A stretch of 64,000 nucleotides of DNA from positions 806,001-870,000 of the forward strand of contig JAWPMT010000002.1 of assembly GCA_033344775.1 (NCBI GenBank), read 5' to 3'. This DNA is from Cytophagales bacterium (GTDB lineage Bacteria > Bacteroidota > Bacteroidia > Cytophagales > Cyclobacteriaceae). Below, piece after piece: positions 51,401 through 62,100 of the stretch (its first letter is position 1; each line of letters starts with the position of its first letter). The notes beneath the pieces were generated by a model that had not been told where the DNA came from, made no database searches, and saw only the letters and a list, made by a program, of their open reading frames with translations. The translations under genes were made by a program, and so were the position numbers.

Positions 51401-54400
51401 GCGGATCATATTCGGTTGGGGGCTGAGTGTAGAGGAACCACAGATACGTTTAGAATCGTACCGTAAGAAGCTAGGAGAGAGCTATTTCAGTTTACTGGAC
51501 CTGACGCGTTCAGTAAGCGAATGGGTAGGCAAGGATCGGGTAGAGATCACGACACTGACCCACAGATTACATCAGGTATTGGGAAAGGAAGCTGTTTTGG
51601 CGGACCAGTCCCCGATGTTGGGAGCGGTAAAGGTGATCCCGAAGGAATATACAAACATCAGTTGCCGCAACATAGACCTCAACAGGGTAGATGGTGACGA
51701 AGAATTGATTGGTTCGTTGCTGGATGAGCTCCATTATTCTGATGGTGAGCAGCTGGTGAGTTATCGCTACGGAACAAGGTTTACGCCTTCGTTACGTCAA
51801 AAGATAGTGGACTTACCAGCCAATAATGAGGAACTCTCATGGGTAGCAGGAGGAGTCTATCTGATCACAGGAGGTCTGGGTGGAGTAGGGTTGACCTATG
51901 CTGATCAACTATCGAAAGAGGTACCCGGAGTGAAGTTGATCTTGTTGGGTCGAAGGACATTGCCACCCAAAAGCGATTGGGCTTCATGGCTAACATTAAA
52001 TAAGAAAAATAAAGAAGAAGATCCACAATACAGTACCATAGCAACTTTATTGAAGATCGAGGAACGAGGAGGTGAGGTGTATTATGTCAGTATTGATTTG
52101 ACAGACGCGGCGGCCCTTAAATCAGAGCTCACCAGGATTACCCAGCAGACAGGTCAGATACGAGGTGTGATCCACACGGCGGGTATTGGAGATTTTGCAG
52201 GTGTGATCCATAAACGGAGCCGGGAGGATTGTGAGGAGATCTTTTCATCGAAGATCTATGGTACGATCGCGTTGACCTCAGCCCTGGAGGGCAAGGAGTT
52301 GGACTTTACGGTGTATTGTTCCTCATTTTCATCGGTATCGGCCCCGTTTGGTCAGGTAAGTTATGTAGCGGCCAATTTGTTTTTGGAGTCCTTTGCCCGG
52401 TCACAGTCATTGGTACAACAAGGCAAGGTGATCAGCATTGGCTGGAACCAGTGGTCAGAGGTGGGCATAGCAGCCAGAGAGATTGCAGCGAAGCGGTTCA
52501 ACTTGAGTGAGGACAGCATCACCCCGGAGGAGGGTTATGATTTATTGAAGCGGAGCTTGAAACTGAACCGGCCTGAGGTTTTCATTACCCGATATGACCC
52601 AATGGCCAATCGAGATCAGCCTCAGGCAGTGGTAAGTCTGAGTCCATCATCGGTAGACACAGCTGCAGACAAGGAGGAAGCATCGACCAAAGAGCTGTCA
52701 ATAAGTAGTTACAGTGATCTGGAGACTGGGTTACTGGAATTATGGCAGTCCTTTTTTGGCAAGACTGACCTGGAGGTAGAGGATGACTTTTTTGAGATCG
52801 GAGGAGATTCCTTGAAAGCGTTGACGATGACGCGTCGGATCAACATGCACTTTCAGGTGGACATTTCGTTGGTGGACTTTTTTAAGCACTCGACGATTGT
52901 TTCACTGGCCTCGTACTTATCGGATCAGGAAGGCCAAAGTCATGAATCGATAGCTAAGGCAGAGGAGCAGCCACATTACGGGTTATCATCGGCACAGCGC
53001 CGGTTATATTTTTTATATGAGTTTGACCGGTCTTCTCTGGCATACAACCTGCCACAGGTGGTACGGTTTGAGGGGGATTTGGACAGGGAACAATTGGCGT
53101 ATGCCTTACAGCAACTGGTTGATCGTCATGAAGCCTTAAGAACCTCCTTTGAGATGGTAGGTGAAGAGGTGGTACAGCGGGTACATGCGGACTGTGCACT
53201 TGATATTGCTTGCTACGAAGCAGAAGAATCAGAGGTCAGTTCACTGGTGAAGGCATTCATCCGGCCTTTCGATCTGTCGACAGCCCCATTGATCCGGGTA
53301 GGCTTGATCCGTGTATCGGAAGCGGACCATGTGTTGATGGTAGATACGCACCACATTGTGAGTGATGGCACCTCACAGGGGATACTGATCGGAGACTTCA
53401 TGCGGTTGTATCAGGGTGAGGAGATGACGGCACTATCCTTACAATACAAGGATTATTCGCAGTGGCAGGGAAGTGAGGCATACCAATCAGGGCTGTTAGC
53501 CCAACGTGACTATTGGCAGGGAATATTTTCCGAGCCAGTGACGGTGATGGAGTTACCGACAGATCATGCACGTCCGCGGTTGATGGAACATCGTGGTGGC
53601 AAGATAGGGTTCATGCTGGAGGCGAAGGAGACGGCTGCCTTGAAACAGTTGACGCGAGAAGAAGGGACGACTATGTTCATGGTATTGTTGTCGGCGCTGA
53701 ATGTGTTGTTGAGCAAGCTGAGCAATCAGGAAGACATAGTGATAGGTACACCGACGGCAGGTCGGAACCACACGGATTTGGAAGAGATGATCGGGATGTT
53801 TGTGAACACGCTGGTGTTGCGCAACAACGTATCAGGGGCGAAGACCTTCAGACAATTTTTGCAGGAGGTAAAAGAACGAACGCTCCGAGCATTTGACCAC
53901 CAGGACTACCAGTATGAAGACCTGATCGACTTATTGCAAGTGAGCAGGGAACCCAACAGGAACCCCCTGTTTGATGTGATGTTTGTCTTTCAGAATTTTG
54001 AGGCACAGGAGCTCAAAGTGCCAGGAGTTACTTTGAAGGGATACCCTATCGTTCATAAAACCTCAAAGTTTGACCTGACCTTTTTTGTGGCAGAACTGGC
54101 TGAAAACTTGCGAGTCGAGCTCGAATTCTCGACAGAACTGTTCACTCAAGATACGGCAGAACGATTTTTGGGATACTTAAAAGAAGTACTTACATGTGTC
54201 ACATTTGACCATTCGGTGGCCGTGTCGGAAATTGAATTATTATCAGAACAGGAGCGAACTATGCTTCTGAATCAATACAATCTATCAGACTTTGGCTACC
54301 CAGCCACGGCAACGCTGGTTTCATTATTCGAGGAACAAGTAAAGCAGCAAACTGATCAAGTGGCCCTTATCTACGGAGAAGAATCAGTGAGCTACAATGA

Positions 54401-56138
54401 TTTGAATGTTAGATCAAATCAGCTTTCAGGCTATCTAAAAGACAAGGGAGTAACTACGGGATCCATTGTTGGCTTGTTATTGGATGATCCCCTGCAACAG
54501 GTTGTAGCCATTCTTGGAGTATTGAAGGCCTCAGGATGTTATTTGCCTATCGATACGACTCATCCGGACGAGCGAGTTGGTTATATGTTGGATGATAGTG
54601 CATGCCAGATGGTTTTAACCACTGCGACGCAAATTTCTTTACGTCAACAATTGTTGGAAAGTCGAGAGGTAGTATTGGTATCTGATGATCAAATACAAAA
54701 CTATTCAGGACATAACCTGACTCAAGAGGCCACAAGCAGTGATTTGGCTTATATCATTTACACCTCAGGTACGACCGGCCGTCCGAAAGGAGCGATGATT
54801 GAGCATCGACAAGTGGTTCGTTTATTTTTCAATGAGTCCCCCTTGTTTGATTTTGGTCCGTCCGATGTATGGACCATGTTCCATTCTTACAGCTTCGATT
54901 TCTCTGTATGGGAGATGTATGGAGCGTTGTTGCATGGAGGTAAGTTGGTTTTGCTATCCCGTCAAGAAGCACAGGACCCGTCAATGTATCGTCGACTGTT
55001 GGTGAAACATGGGGTGACGATCCTGAACCAGACACCAACCGCATTTCAAAACCTGCAAACAGAAGATCAACTGAAGGGTGACAGTTCCTTACTGGTTCGT
55101 CAAGTAATTTTTGGAGGTGAGAAGCTAATTCCGGGTGCCATCAGGTCCTGGCAAGAAAAATATCCTGATACACAGATGATCAACATGTACGGAATCACGG
55201 AGACTACCGTGCATGTTACTTACAAGCTGTTGAAATCCAGTGATTTATCATCTAGTGTGTCGAACATTGGTAAGCCCATTCCAACGACTCAGGTGTATGT
55301 GTTGGATGATCATGGCAAATTGTGTTTGCCTGGTGTGAAAGGGGAGTTATATGTAGGAGGCGATGGCGTTTGCCGAGGCTATTTGAATAACTCGGAACTT
55401 ACAGTGAAGAAATTCATCCCGAATCCGTATCAACCAGGAGGCCGATTGTACAGGACTGGAGATGCAGGTCGCTGGTTACCTAATGGAGATTTGGAATACC
55501 TGGGCCGGATCGACAATCAGGTTCAAGTGAGAGGATATCGCATCGAATTGGGAGAGATTGAAACGCATCTATTGGCACATGAAGGGGTAAGAGAAGCAAT
55601 AGTTACCAACTGGGGTGAAGGGACTAATGTCAGCCTGGTGGGATATTATGTGTCCGAAGAAGAACTGTCAGTTAGTACGTTACGAAACCACCTGTCATTG
55701 CAGCTTCCGAGCTATATGATCCCAGCATACTTTATACATCTGGAACGGATGCCATTGACCGGAAATGGTAAAGTGGATTTGAGGGCCTTGCCAGAGCCGG
55801 AAGCTACTGCTCAGGAAGCATACATTGCGCCGAGAAATGAGACTGAAGAGCAATTAGCTCAAGTCTGGAAAGAGGTATTGAAGGTCGAGAAAATTGGCAT
55901 CAATGACAATTATTTTGCTTTAGGTGGTGACTCGATCAAAGTGATCAATATCGTGAGCCAAATCAATAAAGCCTTCAATGCTGACATAACGATCGCTGAC
56001 GTTTTCGCTCACCAGACCATTGAACAAATCGCCTCATTGATTCCAGATCAATCTGCTGAAACCTCGACAGAAAATTTAAGAGATGAAGTCCTCGATGAAT
56101 TTGCGGCTTTAAAAGATAAAGTGCTTAACCATGGATAA
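48420..56138 (+). CDS. Hybrid PKS-NRPS: KS-AT-KR-ACP-C-A(Thr)-PCP
   Basis: This 2572-residue protein starts MKKAYNGMEIAVIGMAG, as PKS proteins do. The KS has C180 (DTACSTS), H316 (EAHGTG) and H354 (TNIGH). The AT has nucleophile S620 in an unusual GHSNAE motif and H721 in HAGH. The KR has GGLGGVG and the S1302, Y1315 and N1319 set. No DH, ER or MT is seen. The ACP serine is residue 1464 (IGGDSLKA). Then come a C domain (HHIVSDG), a Thr A domain and a GGDS carrier (Ser 55932-55934). It would add a C2 unit to the Orn from gene 5, reduce it to a beta-hydroxy group, then add Thr. The helical C-terminal linker corresponds to the carrier-to-C* linker inside gene 3. The stop overlaps gene 7 by 8 bp. 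Ketoreductase stereochemistry cannot be called: neither a clean LDD nor a Trp marker is present. Confidence 0.95.
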   Translation: MKKAYNGMEIAVIGMAGKFPGADCHLKYWNNLIDGVEGISFFTDEELLENGEQKTLLSNPDYVKANSYLEDKENFDASFFGYVPDEASLMDPQMRVFHECVWGAMEDAGYIMSENKDKVGVFAGGSDNVNWQNYAALENMNKSKVPHFSLGHLSHIKYLCTRLSYLFNLSGPSIYVDTACSTSLVAIQRAAMSLLLGECSMAIAGGVSVGNLSKNGYLYQEGSIYSKDGHCRAFDANASGTIGGEGAGVVILKRLKDAIADKDNIHAVIRGSAVNNDGSNKVGYTAPSVIGQYQAHLKARKMANVPAESISYIEAHGTGTPLGDPIEIEALTLAYGKSEKKYCALGSVKTNIGHLDAAAGVAGFIKTVLSLKHRQLPASLHFERPNPKINFDASPFYVNTELKDWKVEGYPLRAGVSSFGIGGTNAHVILEEAPEVSSTESKRSYQLLKLSGKTSGALQRNATHLLEYLENAEEASLSDIAYTLNTGRESFSHRKVLVCRDREEAIVQLREMQDSRGTKALSKKTNYKVVFMFPGQGSQHVNMCRDLYDREPSFRESIDQCFELITKLSGRDLKQVVFSEGSTGIDDLENALPLLFSFEYSLAKLLMSWGIQPDSMIGHSNAEYIAACLSGLLSLESALGLIVRRGELMQQMPAGKMLSVSISSQDLQPYLDQAPEIAFAAHNSATSCVVSGPPEAVDAFQALLEGAGIMTKSVRSSHAGHSQMMDGMLDAYREELERVTFSELQTPFMSNYTGKEASYEEVSKPDYWLKHLRHTVKFSEGIGELMSSEHVLFVEVGPGKTLGSFVGAHPKKGRGHQVVNMLGHPKEEENDFKRVFEGLGKLWVHGHQPDWSAFYGNEERKKVSLPTYSFEKEQYPANVDATKMIMEMMSVQRPVSTSLSECLYVPSWESSELIKEGHGLGEKGEHLTLFFCDDSWQGLADGLLSSLNAKGDTVIEVRKGTSFEEKETAFTIDPEDRNHYDRLLGSIDRKGKDVRIIFGWGLSVEEPQIRLESYRKKLGESYFSLLDLTRSVSEWVGKDRVEITTLTHRLHQVLGKEAVLADQSPMLGAVKVIPKEYTNISCRNIDLNRVDGDEELIGSLLDELHYSDGEQLVSYRYGTRFTPSLRQKIVDLPANNEELSWVAGGVYLITGGLGGVGLTYADQLSKEVPGVKLILLGRRTLPPKSDWASWLTLNKKNKEEDPQYSTIATLLKIEERGGEVYYVSIDLTDAAALKSELTRITQQTGQIRGVIHTAGIGDFAGVIHKRSREDCEEIFSSKIYGTIALTSALEGKELDFTVYCSSFSSVSAPFGQVSYVAANLFLESFARSQSLVQQGKVISIGWNQWSEVGIAAREIAAKRFNLSEDSITPEEGYDLLKRSLKLNRPEVFITRYDPMANRDQPQAVVSLSPSSVDTAADKEEASTKELSISSYSDLETGLLELWQSFFGKTDLEVEDDFFEIGGDSLKALTMTRRINMHFQVDISLVDFFKHSTIVSLASYLSDQEGQSHESIAKAEEQPHYGLSSAQRRLYFLYEFDRSSLAYNLPQVVRFEGDLDREQLAYALQQLVDRHEALRTSFEMVGEEVVQRVHADCALDIACYEAEESEVSSLVKAFIRPFDLSTAPLIRVGLIRVSEADHVLMVDTHHIVSDGTSQGILIGDFMRLYQGEEMTALSLQYKDYSQWQGSEAYQSGLLAQRDYWQGIFSEPVTVMELPTDHARPRLMEHRGGKIGFMLEAKETAALKQLTREEGTTMFMVLLSALNVLLSKLSNQEDIVIGTPTAGRNHTDLEEMIGMFVNTLVLRNNVSGAKTFRQFLQEVKERTLRAFDHQDYQYEDLIDLLQVSREPNRNPLFDVMFVFQNFEAQELKVPGVTLKGYPIVHKTSKFDLTFFVAELAENLRVELEFSTELFTQDTAERFLGYLKEVLTCVTFDHSVAVSEIELLSEQERTMLLNQYNLSDFGYPATATLVSLFEEQVKQQTDQVALIYGEESVSYNDLNVRSNQLSGYLKDKGVTTGSIVGLLLDDPLQQVVAILGVLKASGCYLPIDTTHPDERVGYMLDDSACQMVLTTATQISLRQQLLESREVVLVSDDQIQNYSGHNLTQEATSSDLAYIIYTSGTTGRPKGAMIEHRQVVRLFFNESPLFDFGPSDVWTMFHSYSFDFSVWEMYGALLHGGKLVLLSRQEAQDPSMYRRLLVKHGVTILNQTPTAFQNLQTEDQLKGDSSLLVRQVIFGGEKLIPGAIRSWQEKYPDTQMINMYGITETTVHVTYKLLKSSDLSSSVSNIGKPIPTTQVYVLDDHGKLCLPGVKGELYVGGDGVCRGYLNNSELTVKKFIPNPYQPGGRLYRTGDAGRWLPNGDLEYLGRIDNQVQVRGYRIELGEIETHLLAHEGVREAIVTNWGEGTNVSLVGYYVSEEELSVSTLRNHLSLQLPSYMIPAYFIHLERMPLTGNGKVDLRALPEPEATAQEAYIAPRNETEEQLAQVWKEVLKVEKIGINDNYFALGGDSIKVINIVSQINKAFNADITIADVFAHQTIEQIASLIPDQSAETSTENLRDEVLDEFAALKDKVLNHG
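48441..49730 (+). other. Ketosynthase domain
   Basis: The Cys-His-His triad is intact: Cys codon 48957-48959, His codons 49365-49367 and 49479-49481. The FGIGGTNAHVILEE end motif is present. It condenses the extender unit onto the peptide handed over by gene 5. Confidence 0.93.
50008..51040 (+). other. Acyltransferase domain with variant motifs
   Basis: It begins FMFPGQGSQ and ends near the LPTYSF linker. The nucleophile motif is GHSNAE (Ser codon 50277-50279) where GHSxGE is usual, and the specificity motif is HAGH where malonyl-selective domains have HAFH. Ser and His are kept, so it is probably active and most likely uses malonyl-CoA, but specificity is less certain than usual. Confidence 0.8.
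51849..52590 (+). other. Ketoreductase domain
   Basis: It carries the NADPH motif TGGLGGVG, the SSK-IYGT lysine segment and the Ser/Tyr/Asn set (Tyr codon 52362-52364). It is predicted active and gives a beta-hydroxyl, since no DH follows. Confidence 0.88.
54309..55784 (+). other. A domain, code DFWNIGMVHK, predicted Thr
   Basis: The Thr code is exact (SFDFSVWE, NMYGITETTVH). It is followed by a GGDSIKV carrier and then, across the gene boundary, by C*. It is very similar to the first A domain of gene 7. Confidence 0.92.
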
Positions 56139-59100
56139 AATGGATGACATTGTAGACGTATATCCAATGAGCGATATACAAAAGGGCATGATATTCCACT
56201 CGATCAAGGAAGGTGGAGTTTATCATGATCAGATGCTGCATCTATTGAAAATCGAACACTTCAATGTTGAGATATTTCAAAAGGCCTTAGCACTTATATC
56301 ATGGAAACATGCCATGCTTAGGACAAGTTTCAGCATGGAAAAGTACGACGAGCCTCTACAATTTGTGCATAAAGGTGTCGCTATAGATTATTTGCATCAG
56401 AACCTGACTGATTTATTAACGGATCAACAAGAAAAATTCATTGAATCCGAACTTCAAATGGATAAGTCTAAACCTTTTGATTTGTCTCGACCTGGAGCCT
56501 GGAGATACCGGTCTTACGCATTGGGCGACAATAATTTTGCCGTTTGTTTCATCTTTCATCATGCAATACTCGATGGATGGAGCAATGCCTCTTTTAGTAC
56601 AGAATTACATGATATCTATTTTCAATTATTAAAGGATCCAGGTTATACGCCAACACCACTGAAAAGCTCCTATAAGGACTTCATCATCGAACAAAGATTG
56701 CAGAAGAAAAACAACCATGGGGAGGAATTCTGGAAACAAGAACTTGATGATTATACCAGGTTCGCGTTTGATGAAAAAGAAGACATTGCCACATTTAAAC
56801 ATGCAAATGCGGTTATTGGTGCAGAGGTCTACGAACAACTGGTAAACTATTCCAGAACACATCATTTAAACACCAAATCCGTTTGCTACGCGGCTTTTTT
56901 GTATTGCCTCAGGTTGTATGCCCACAGCAGTGATATTACCGCTGGATTAATTACCAACAATCGTCCAGCCATCGAAGATGGTGAAAAGGTATTAGGCTGT
57001 TTCCTCAATACGGTACCATTCAGGTATGTTTTTGAGCAGGACCAGACATGGCATGAATTGGTCAAAAGCGTTCACGATAAGTTGATCCAGCTAAAGAAAT
57101 ATGATCACCTTTCACTATTGGAGATTTCAAAACTGGTTGATGGAACTACCGACGAAGAGAATCCCATTGTTGATGTAATTTTTAATTATATCGATTTCCA
57201 CGTTTATGATCAGATCAATGATCACAAACCGGAGCAACTCAATGGAAATTCGGAGGTCTTTCGATTCAATGCGGGAAGTTATGAACGAACCAACTTCGGG
57301 ATGGCTTTTACGGTGAGTACGACAGATGGGTTGATCTCCTGTACGCTTTCTTATCTGACTTCATACGTAAGCGATGGGGTTGTTGAAGACTTCCTTGCTT
57401 TATATGAAAGGGTGATAAAGGAAATTGCAGCTCGCGCCAATGATCCTATAAAAAAAGCAAGTGTCTTTCCGGATGACATTATTACAAGCTTGACAGCAAG
57501 TGATCAATTCAAAATCGGTTACCCAACCACAGCGACGTTAGTTTCCTTATTTGAAGAACAAGTAACGCAGCAAGCAGATAAGGTTGCCCTCATCTATGGT
57601 GAAGAGTCTGTGAGCTATCATGACCTTAATGTTCGATCGAATCAGCTGGCTGCGTACCTGAAATATAAAGGAGTAACAACCGGATCCATTGTTGGATTGT
57701 TATTGGATGATCCATTGCAACAGGTGATTTCCATTCTCGGAACATTAAAAGCCTCGGGATGCTATTTACCAATTGATACGTCTCATCCGGATGAGCGCAT
57801 TGGTTATATGTTGGATGACAGTACATGCAAGATGGTCCTGACCAATACCGCCCTGGCTTCCGCTCGTCAACAACTGCTGGAAGGCCGTGTAGTGGTACTG
57901 GTGTCTGATGAAAAAGTACAGACCTACTCTGGTGAGAACCTTGTCCGGGAAGTAGGGAGTAGTGATTTGGCATATATCATTTACACATCAGGAACGACCG
58001 GTCGTCCGAAAGGGGCGATGATCGAGCATCGTCAAGTGGTTCGATTGTTTTTCAATGAGTCACCTTTATTCGATTTTGGTCCTTCAGATGTGTGGACCAT
58101 GTTCCATTCCTACAGTTTTGACTTCTCCGTATGGGAGATGTATGGGGCGTTGTTGCATGGAGGCAAGTTGGTATTACTATCACGTGAAGTAGCGCGAGAC
58201 CCTGGTATCTATCATCAGCTGTTGGCGGATCACGGAGTAACAATCCTGAATCAGACACCAACTGCGTTTCAAAGCCTACAAGCTCAAGATCATCTGAAGG
58301 GTGACAATTCCTTGCAGGTTCGTAAAGTAATTTTTGGAGGCGAAAAGCTGATTCCGAGCGTCATCAGGTCCTGGAAAGAGAAATACCCTGAAACGGAAAT
58401 GATCAACATGTATGGGATCACCGAGACCACCGTGCATGTGACCTACAAATTATTGACCGCCAGCGACCTATCGTCAAGTGTTTCCAACATAGGTAAGCCT
58501 ATTCCAACTACCCAGGTACATGTATTGGATGATCAAGGCCAGTTGAGTTTACCTGGAGTTAAAGGGGAGCTGTATGTAGGAGGTGATGGTGTTTGCCGAG
58601 GGTATTTAAATAATTCAGAACTCACAGAAGAGAAATTTATTCCTAATCCGTTTCAAGGAGGAGGTCGATTGTACAAGACTGGCGATGCAGGTCGCTGGTT
58701 ACCGAATGGGGAATTGGAATACCTGGGTAGGATCGATAATCAGGTACAGGTGAGAGGCTATCGCATAGAAACCGGCGAGATAGAGACGCATCTATTAGCG
58801 CATGAATGGGTAAAAGAAGCGGTAGTAACCAGTCGGGGTGAAGAGACAGATATTAACCTGGTGGGATACTATGTGTCGGAGGAAGAACTGTCAGTAAATA
58901 CATTAAGAAGCCACTTGTCACATCAGCTACCAAGCTACATGATCCCAGCATACTTTGTTCACCTGGATCAGATGCCATTGACAGGTAATGGGAAAGTAGA
59001 CCTGAGGGCTTTACCAGAGCCAGAAGCGACTGCTCAGGAAGCATACATCGCCCCACGAAACCCCGAAGAAGCGCTGTTATGTGAGATTTGGCAATCAGTA

Positions 59101-62100
59101 TTGAGTATTGAAAAGATCGGGATCGGGGATAACTTTTTCACGGTAGGCGGGGATTCGATCAAGTCGATCCAGATCATATCCAGGTTGCGTGCATCAGGTT
59201 ATGAGTTGTCAGTAAAGGACATATTTTCTAGTCAGACGATCGAAGTATTAGCGCCTCGAATGCGCCTGCTGACTCGGGAAGTTGACCAGTCTCCGGTTAC
59301 GGGCTATGTACCTTTGACCGGTATACAAGCCTGGTTTTTCGCTCAGCCATTGCAGGCTGCGCATCATTTCAATCAATCTGTGTTACTGAACTTTCCGAAT
59401 GGGATCACAGAAGCTACGGTAAGGACGATTTTCGATCAGTTACAGCGACATCACGATGCATTTCGGATGAGCTATTCGATGGATACTTCAGGCGTTCATC
59501 AAGAGAATAAAGGCATTCCTTATCCGCTTACGTTGACCTATGCTGATCTTAGCTCAGACAATTCTGCCACAGCTACACTGTCAACCTTGTGCCAGCAAGA
59601 ACAAGAAGGGATAGACCTGAAGGAAGGACCGCTGCTGCGGTTAGGTCTGTTTGATATGCCTGATGGAAGTCGATTACAGGTTGTGGTCCATCACCTGGTC
59701 ATGGATGGAGTGTCCTGGCGAGTGCTGTTTGAAGACATTGATAGCCTGTACCGACAGATCGAAGCAGGTAAATCCTTGCAATTGCCTCCGAAGACTGATT
59801 CCTACAAGAGCTGGTCGGAGGGTTTACGGTCGTACATGAAAGGGGAGACGTTCAAGAATAACCTTTCCTACTGGCAAGAAGCGTTTAAGCAAGAATGTGG
59901 TGACATTCCAAAAGACACATCTACGGAAAGTAACCGGATGTGTGATACCAGAACGGTCCATTTTCAGCTGGATGCAGCAATCACAACAGATCTTTTGACC
60001 ACTGTTCACAAGCCCTTTAATACACAGATCAATGATATGTTGTTAAGTGGCTTGATCCTGGGCGCGCATGAATATTATGGTAATGACTCATTGCGGGTGG
60101 ATCTGGAAGGCCATGGCAGGGAAGAGATAGTACCAGACCTGGACATCAGTCGAACGATCGGATGGTTTACGAGCATTTATTCGGTGGAACTGAGCTATGC
60201 ATCAGAGATGTCAGCGGTATTGAAGGGAGTTAAGGAACGGCTTCGAAGTATTCCTCAGAATGGTGCGGATTACCTATTAGCAAGATACGTATCCCAAGAG
60301 TTGCCGGAAGTAGATGCTTCATCTCAAACCAGGATCAGCTTTAATTATCTGGGGCAGTTTGATGGCGATACCGAAGGTCGTGTGTTTGAGATAGCGTCTG
60401 AGTCATCCGGGTTGAATCACTCCGAGGAAGAGATCCGCTTTCATGACTGGGACTTCACAGGCATGGTAGCAGGAGGTCAGTTGACACTAAGTTTGACCTA
60501 CAACAAGGAGGCTTATTCAGAAGAGAAGGTCCGGTCGTTCATGTCTGCGTACCAGTCACAGCTACGATCCCTGATCACGTATTGCCAGGGCTATGTTGAA
60601 GCGGGTAGAAGGGAATTAACTCCTTCAGATCTTTCCTACAAAGGCCTGACACTTAATCAATTGTCACACTTACAGACAGAGTACAGGTTGAAGGATGTCT
60701 ATCCACTGTCACCGATGCAAGAAGGGCTGTTGTTTCACGCCCTGAGTGAACCAGATACGAGCTATTATTTTGAACAGGTAAGCTACCGCCTAGAGGGTCA
60801 GGTTGACCAGTCGGCGGTAGAACAAAGCTTGTTGAGGTTAGCCTCACGCTATGATATTTTGCGTACGGTGTTTGTGTCTGGCGGACATGATCGACCGCTG
60901 CAGGTGGTACAGGAAGATGGAGTGATAGGCTACACGTATGAAGACCTCCGTGAAGAGGTATCTACCTCAAGACAAGAATTAGAAGAGATACTGCAAGGTT
61001 ACCGGGAAGCTGACCGTTCGCGAGGTTTTGATTTGAGTAAAGGGCCCTTGATGCGAGTGAGCATCTACCGATTAAGTGAAGCGGTATATGAGTTTGTCTG
61101 GAGTCACCATCATATCTTGATGGATGGTTGGTGCATGAGCATCCTGATCAATGAGTTCGGGGCATTGTACAGCAGCAAGGGAGCACAGCAGACGCTCAAT
61201 TTACCATCGGTGCTTCCATATTCGGACTACATCATGTGGCTGGAAGGTCGAGACATGGAAGCCTCGTCAGCCTATTGGTCGAAATACCTGTCGGGATATG
61301 CTACCCGCGCTATGCTACCGGGCAAGCATCAGATACAGCATACATCTACAAACCCCGATAAAACCATGACCAGACTGGTTTTGGATCGGGAACAAACTTC
61401 TGGATTGCAGGAAGTATGTCAGGGATATGGAGTGACGCTCAACACGATGATCCAGGGAATCTGGGGCATCTTATTGAGTCGATACAATGATACCAACGAC
61501 GTAGTTTTTGGTACGGTTGTTTCAGGCCGTCCGGCGGAGGTAAAGGGCATAGAAGAGATGGTGGGCTTGTTTATCAACACGATTCCCGTTCGCGTAGGCT
61601 ATGAACAGCAAGAGGGCCTGGAGGCCTATTTAAAACGACTTCAAGACCAATCTTTGGCAAGTGAGCCCCATCATTATCAGAAGTTGTCAGAAATCCAATC
61701 GATGAGTGAGTTGGGTCAGGACCTGATCGACCACATCCTGGTATTTGAGAACTACCCAATATCAGAGCAGATCGAAGACGATGGTGAAGAGACTAGCCAC
61801 GACTATGTGGTGTCGGGTACACAGATTTATGAAGAGACCCACTATGACCTATCGGTTACAGTATTGCCCGGAGAGGAGATCATCATCGACATTAAATATA
61901 ACCGGAACAGATACGAAGATTTCCTGATATCAGGGGTTAAAACTCACTTGACACAGCTTGTTTTTCAAATCACGTCAAATAAGCGACTAAAACCTTCGGA
62001 GATCGATCTGTTATCGGATAAAGAAAGCGTTCAACTCATTGATGAATTCAACCAAACAGATCAGCCATATCCGCAACACATGTCACTACTGGATCTCTTT

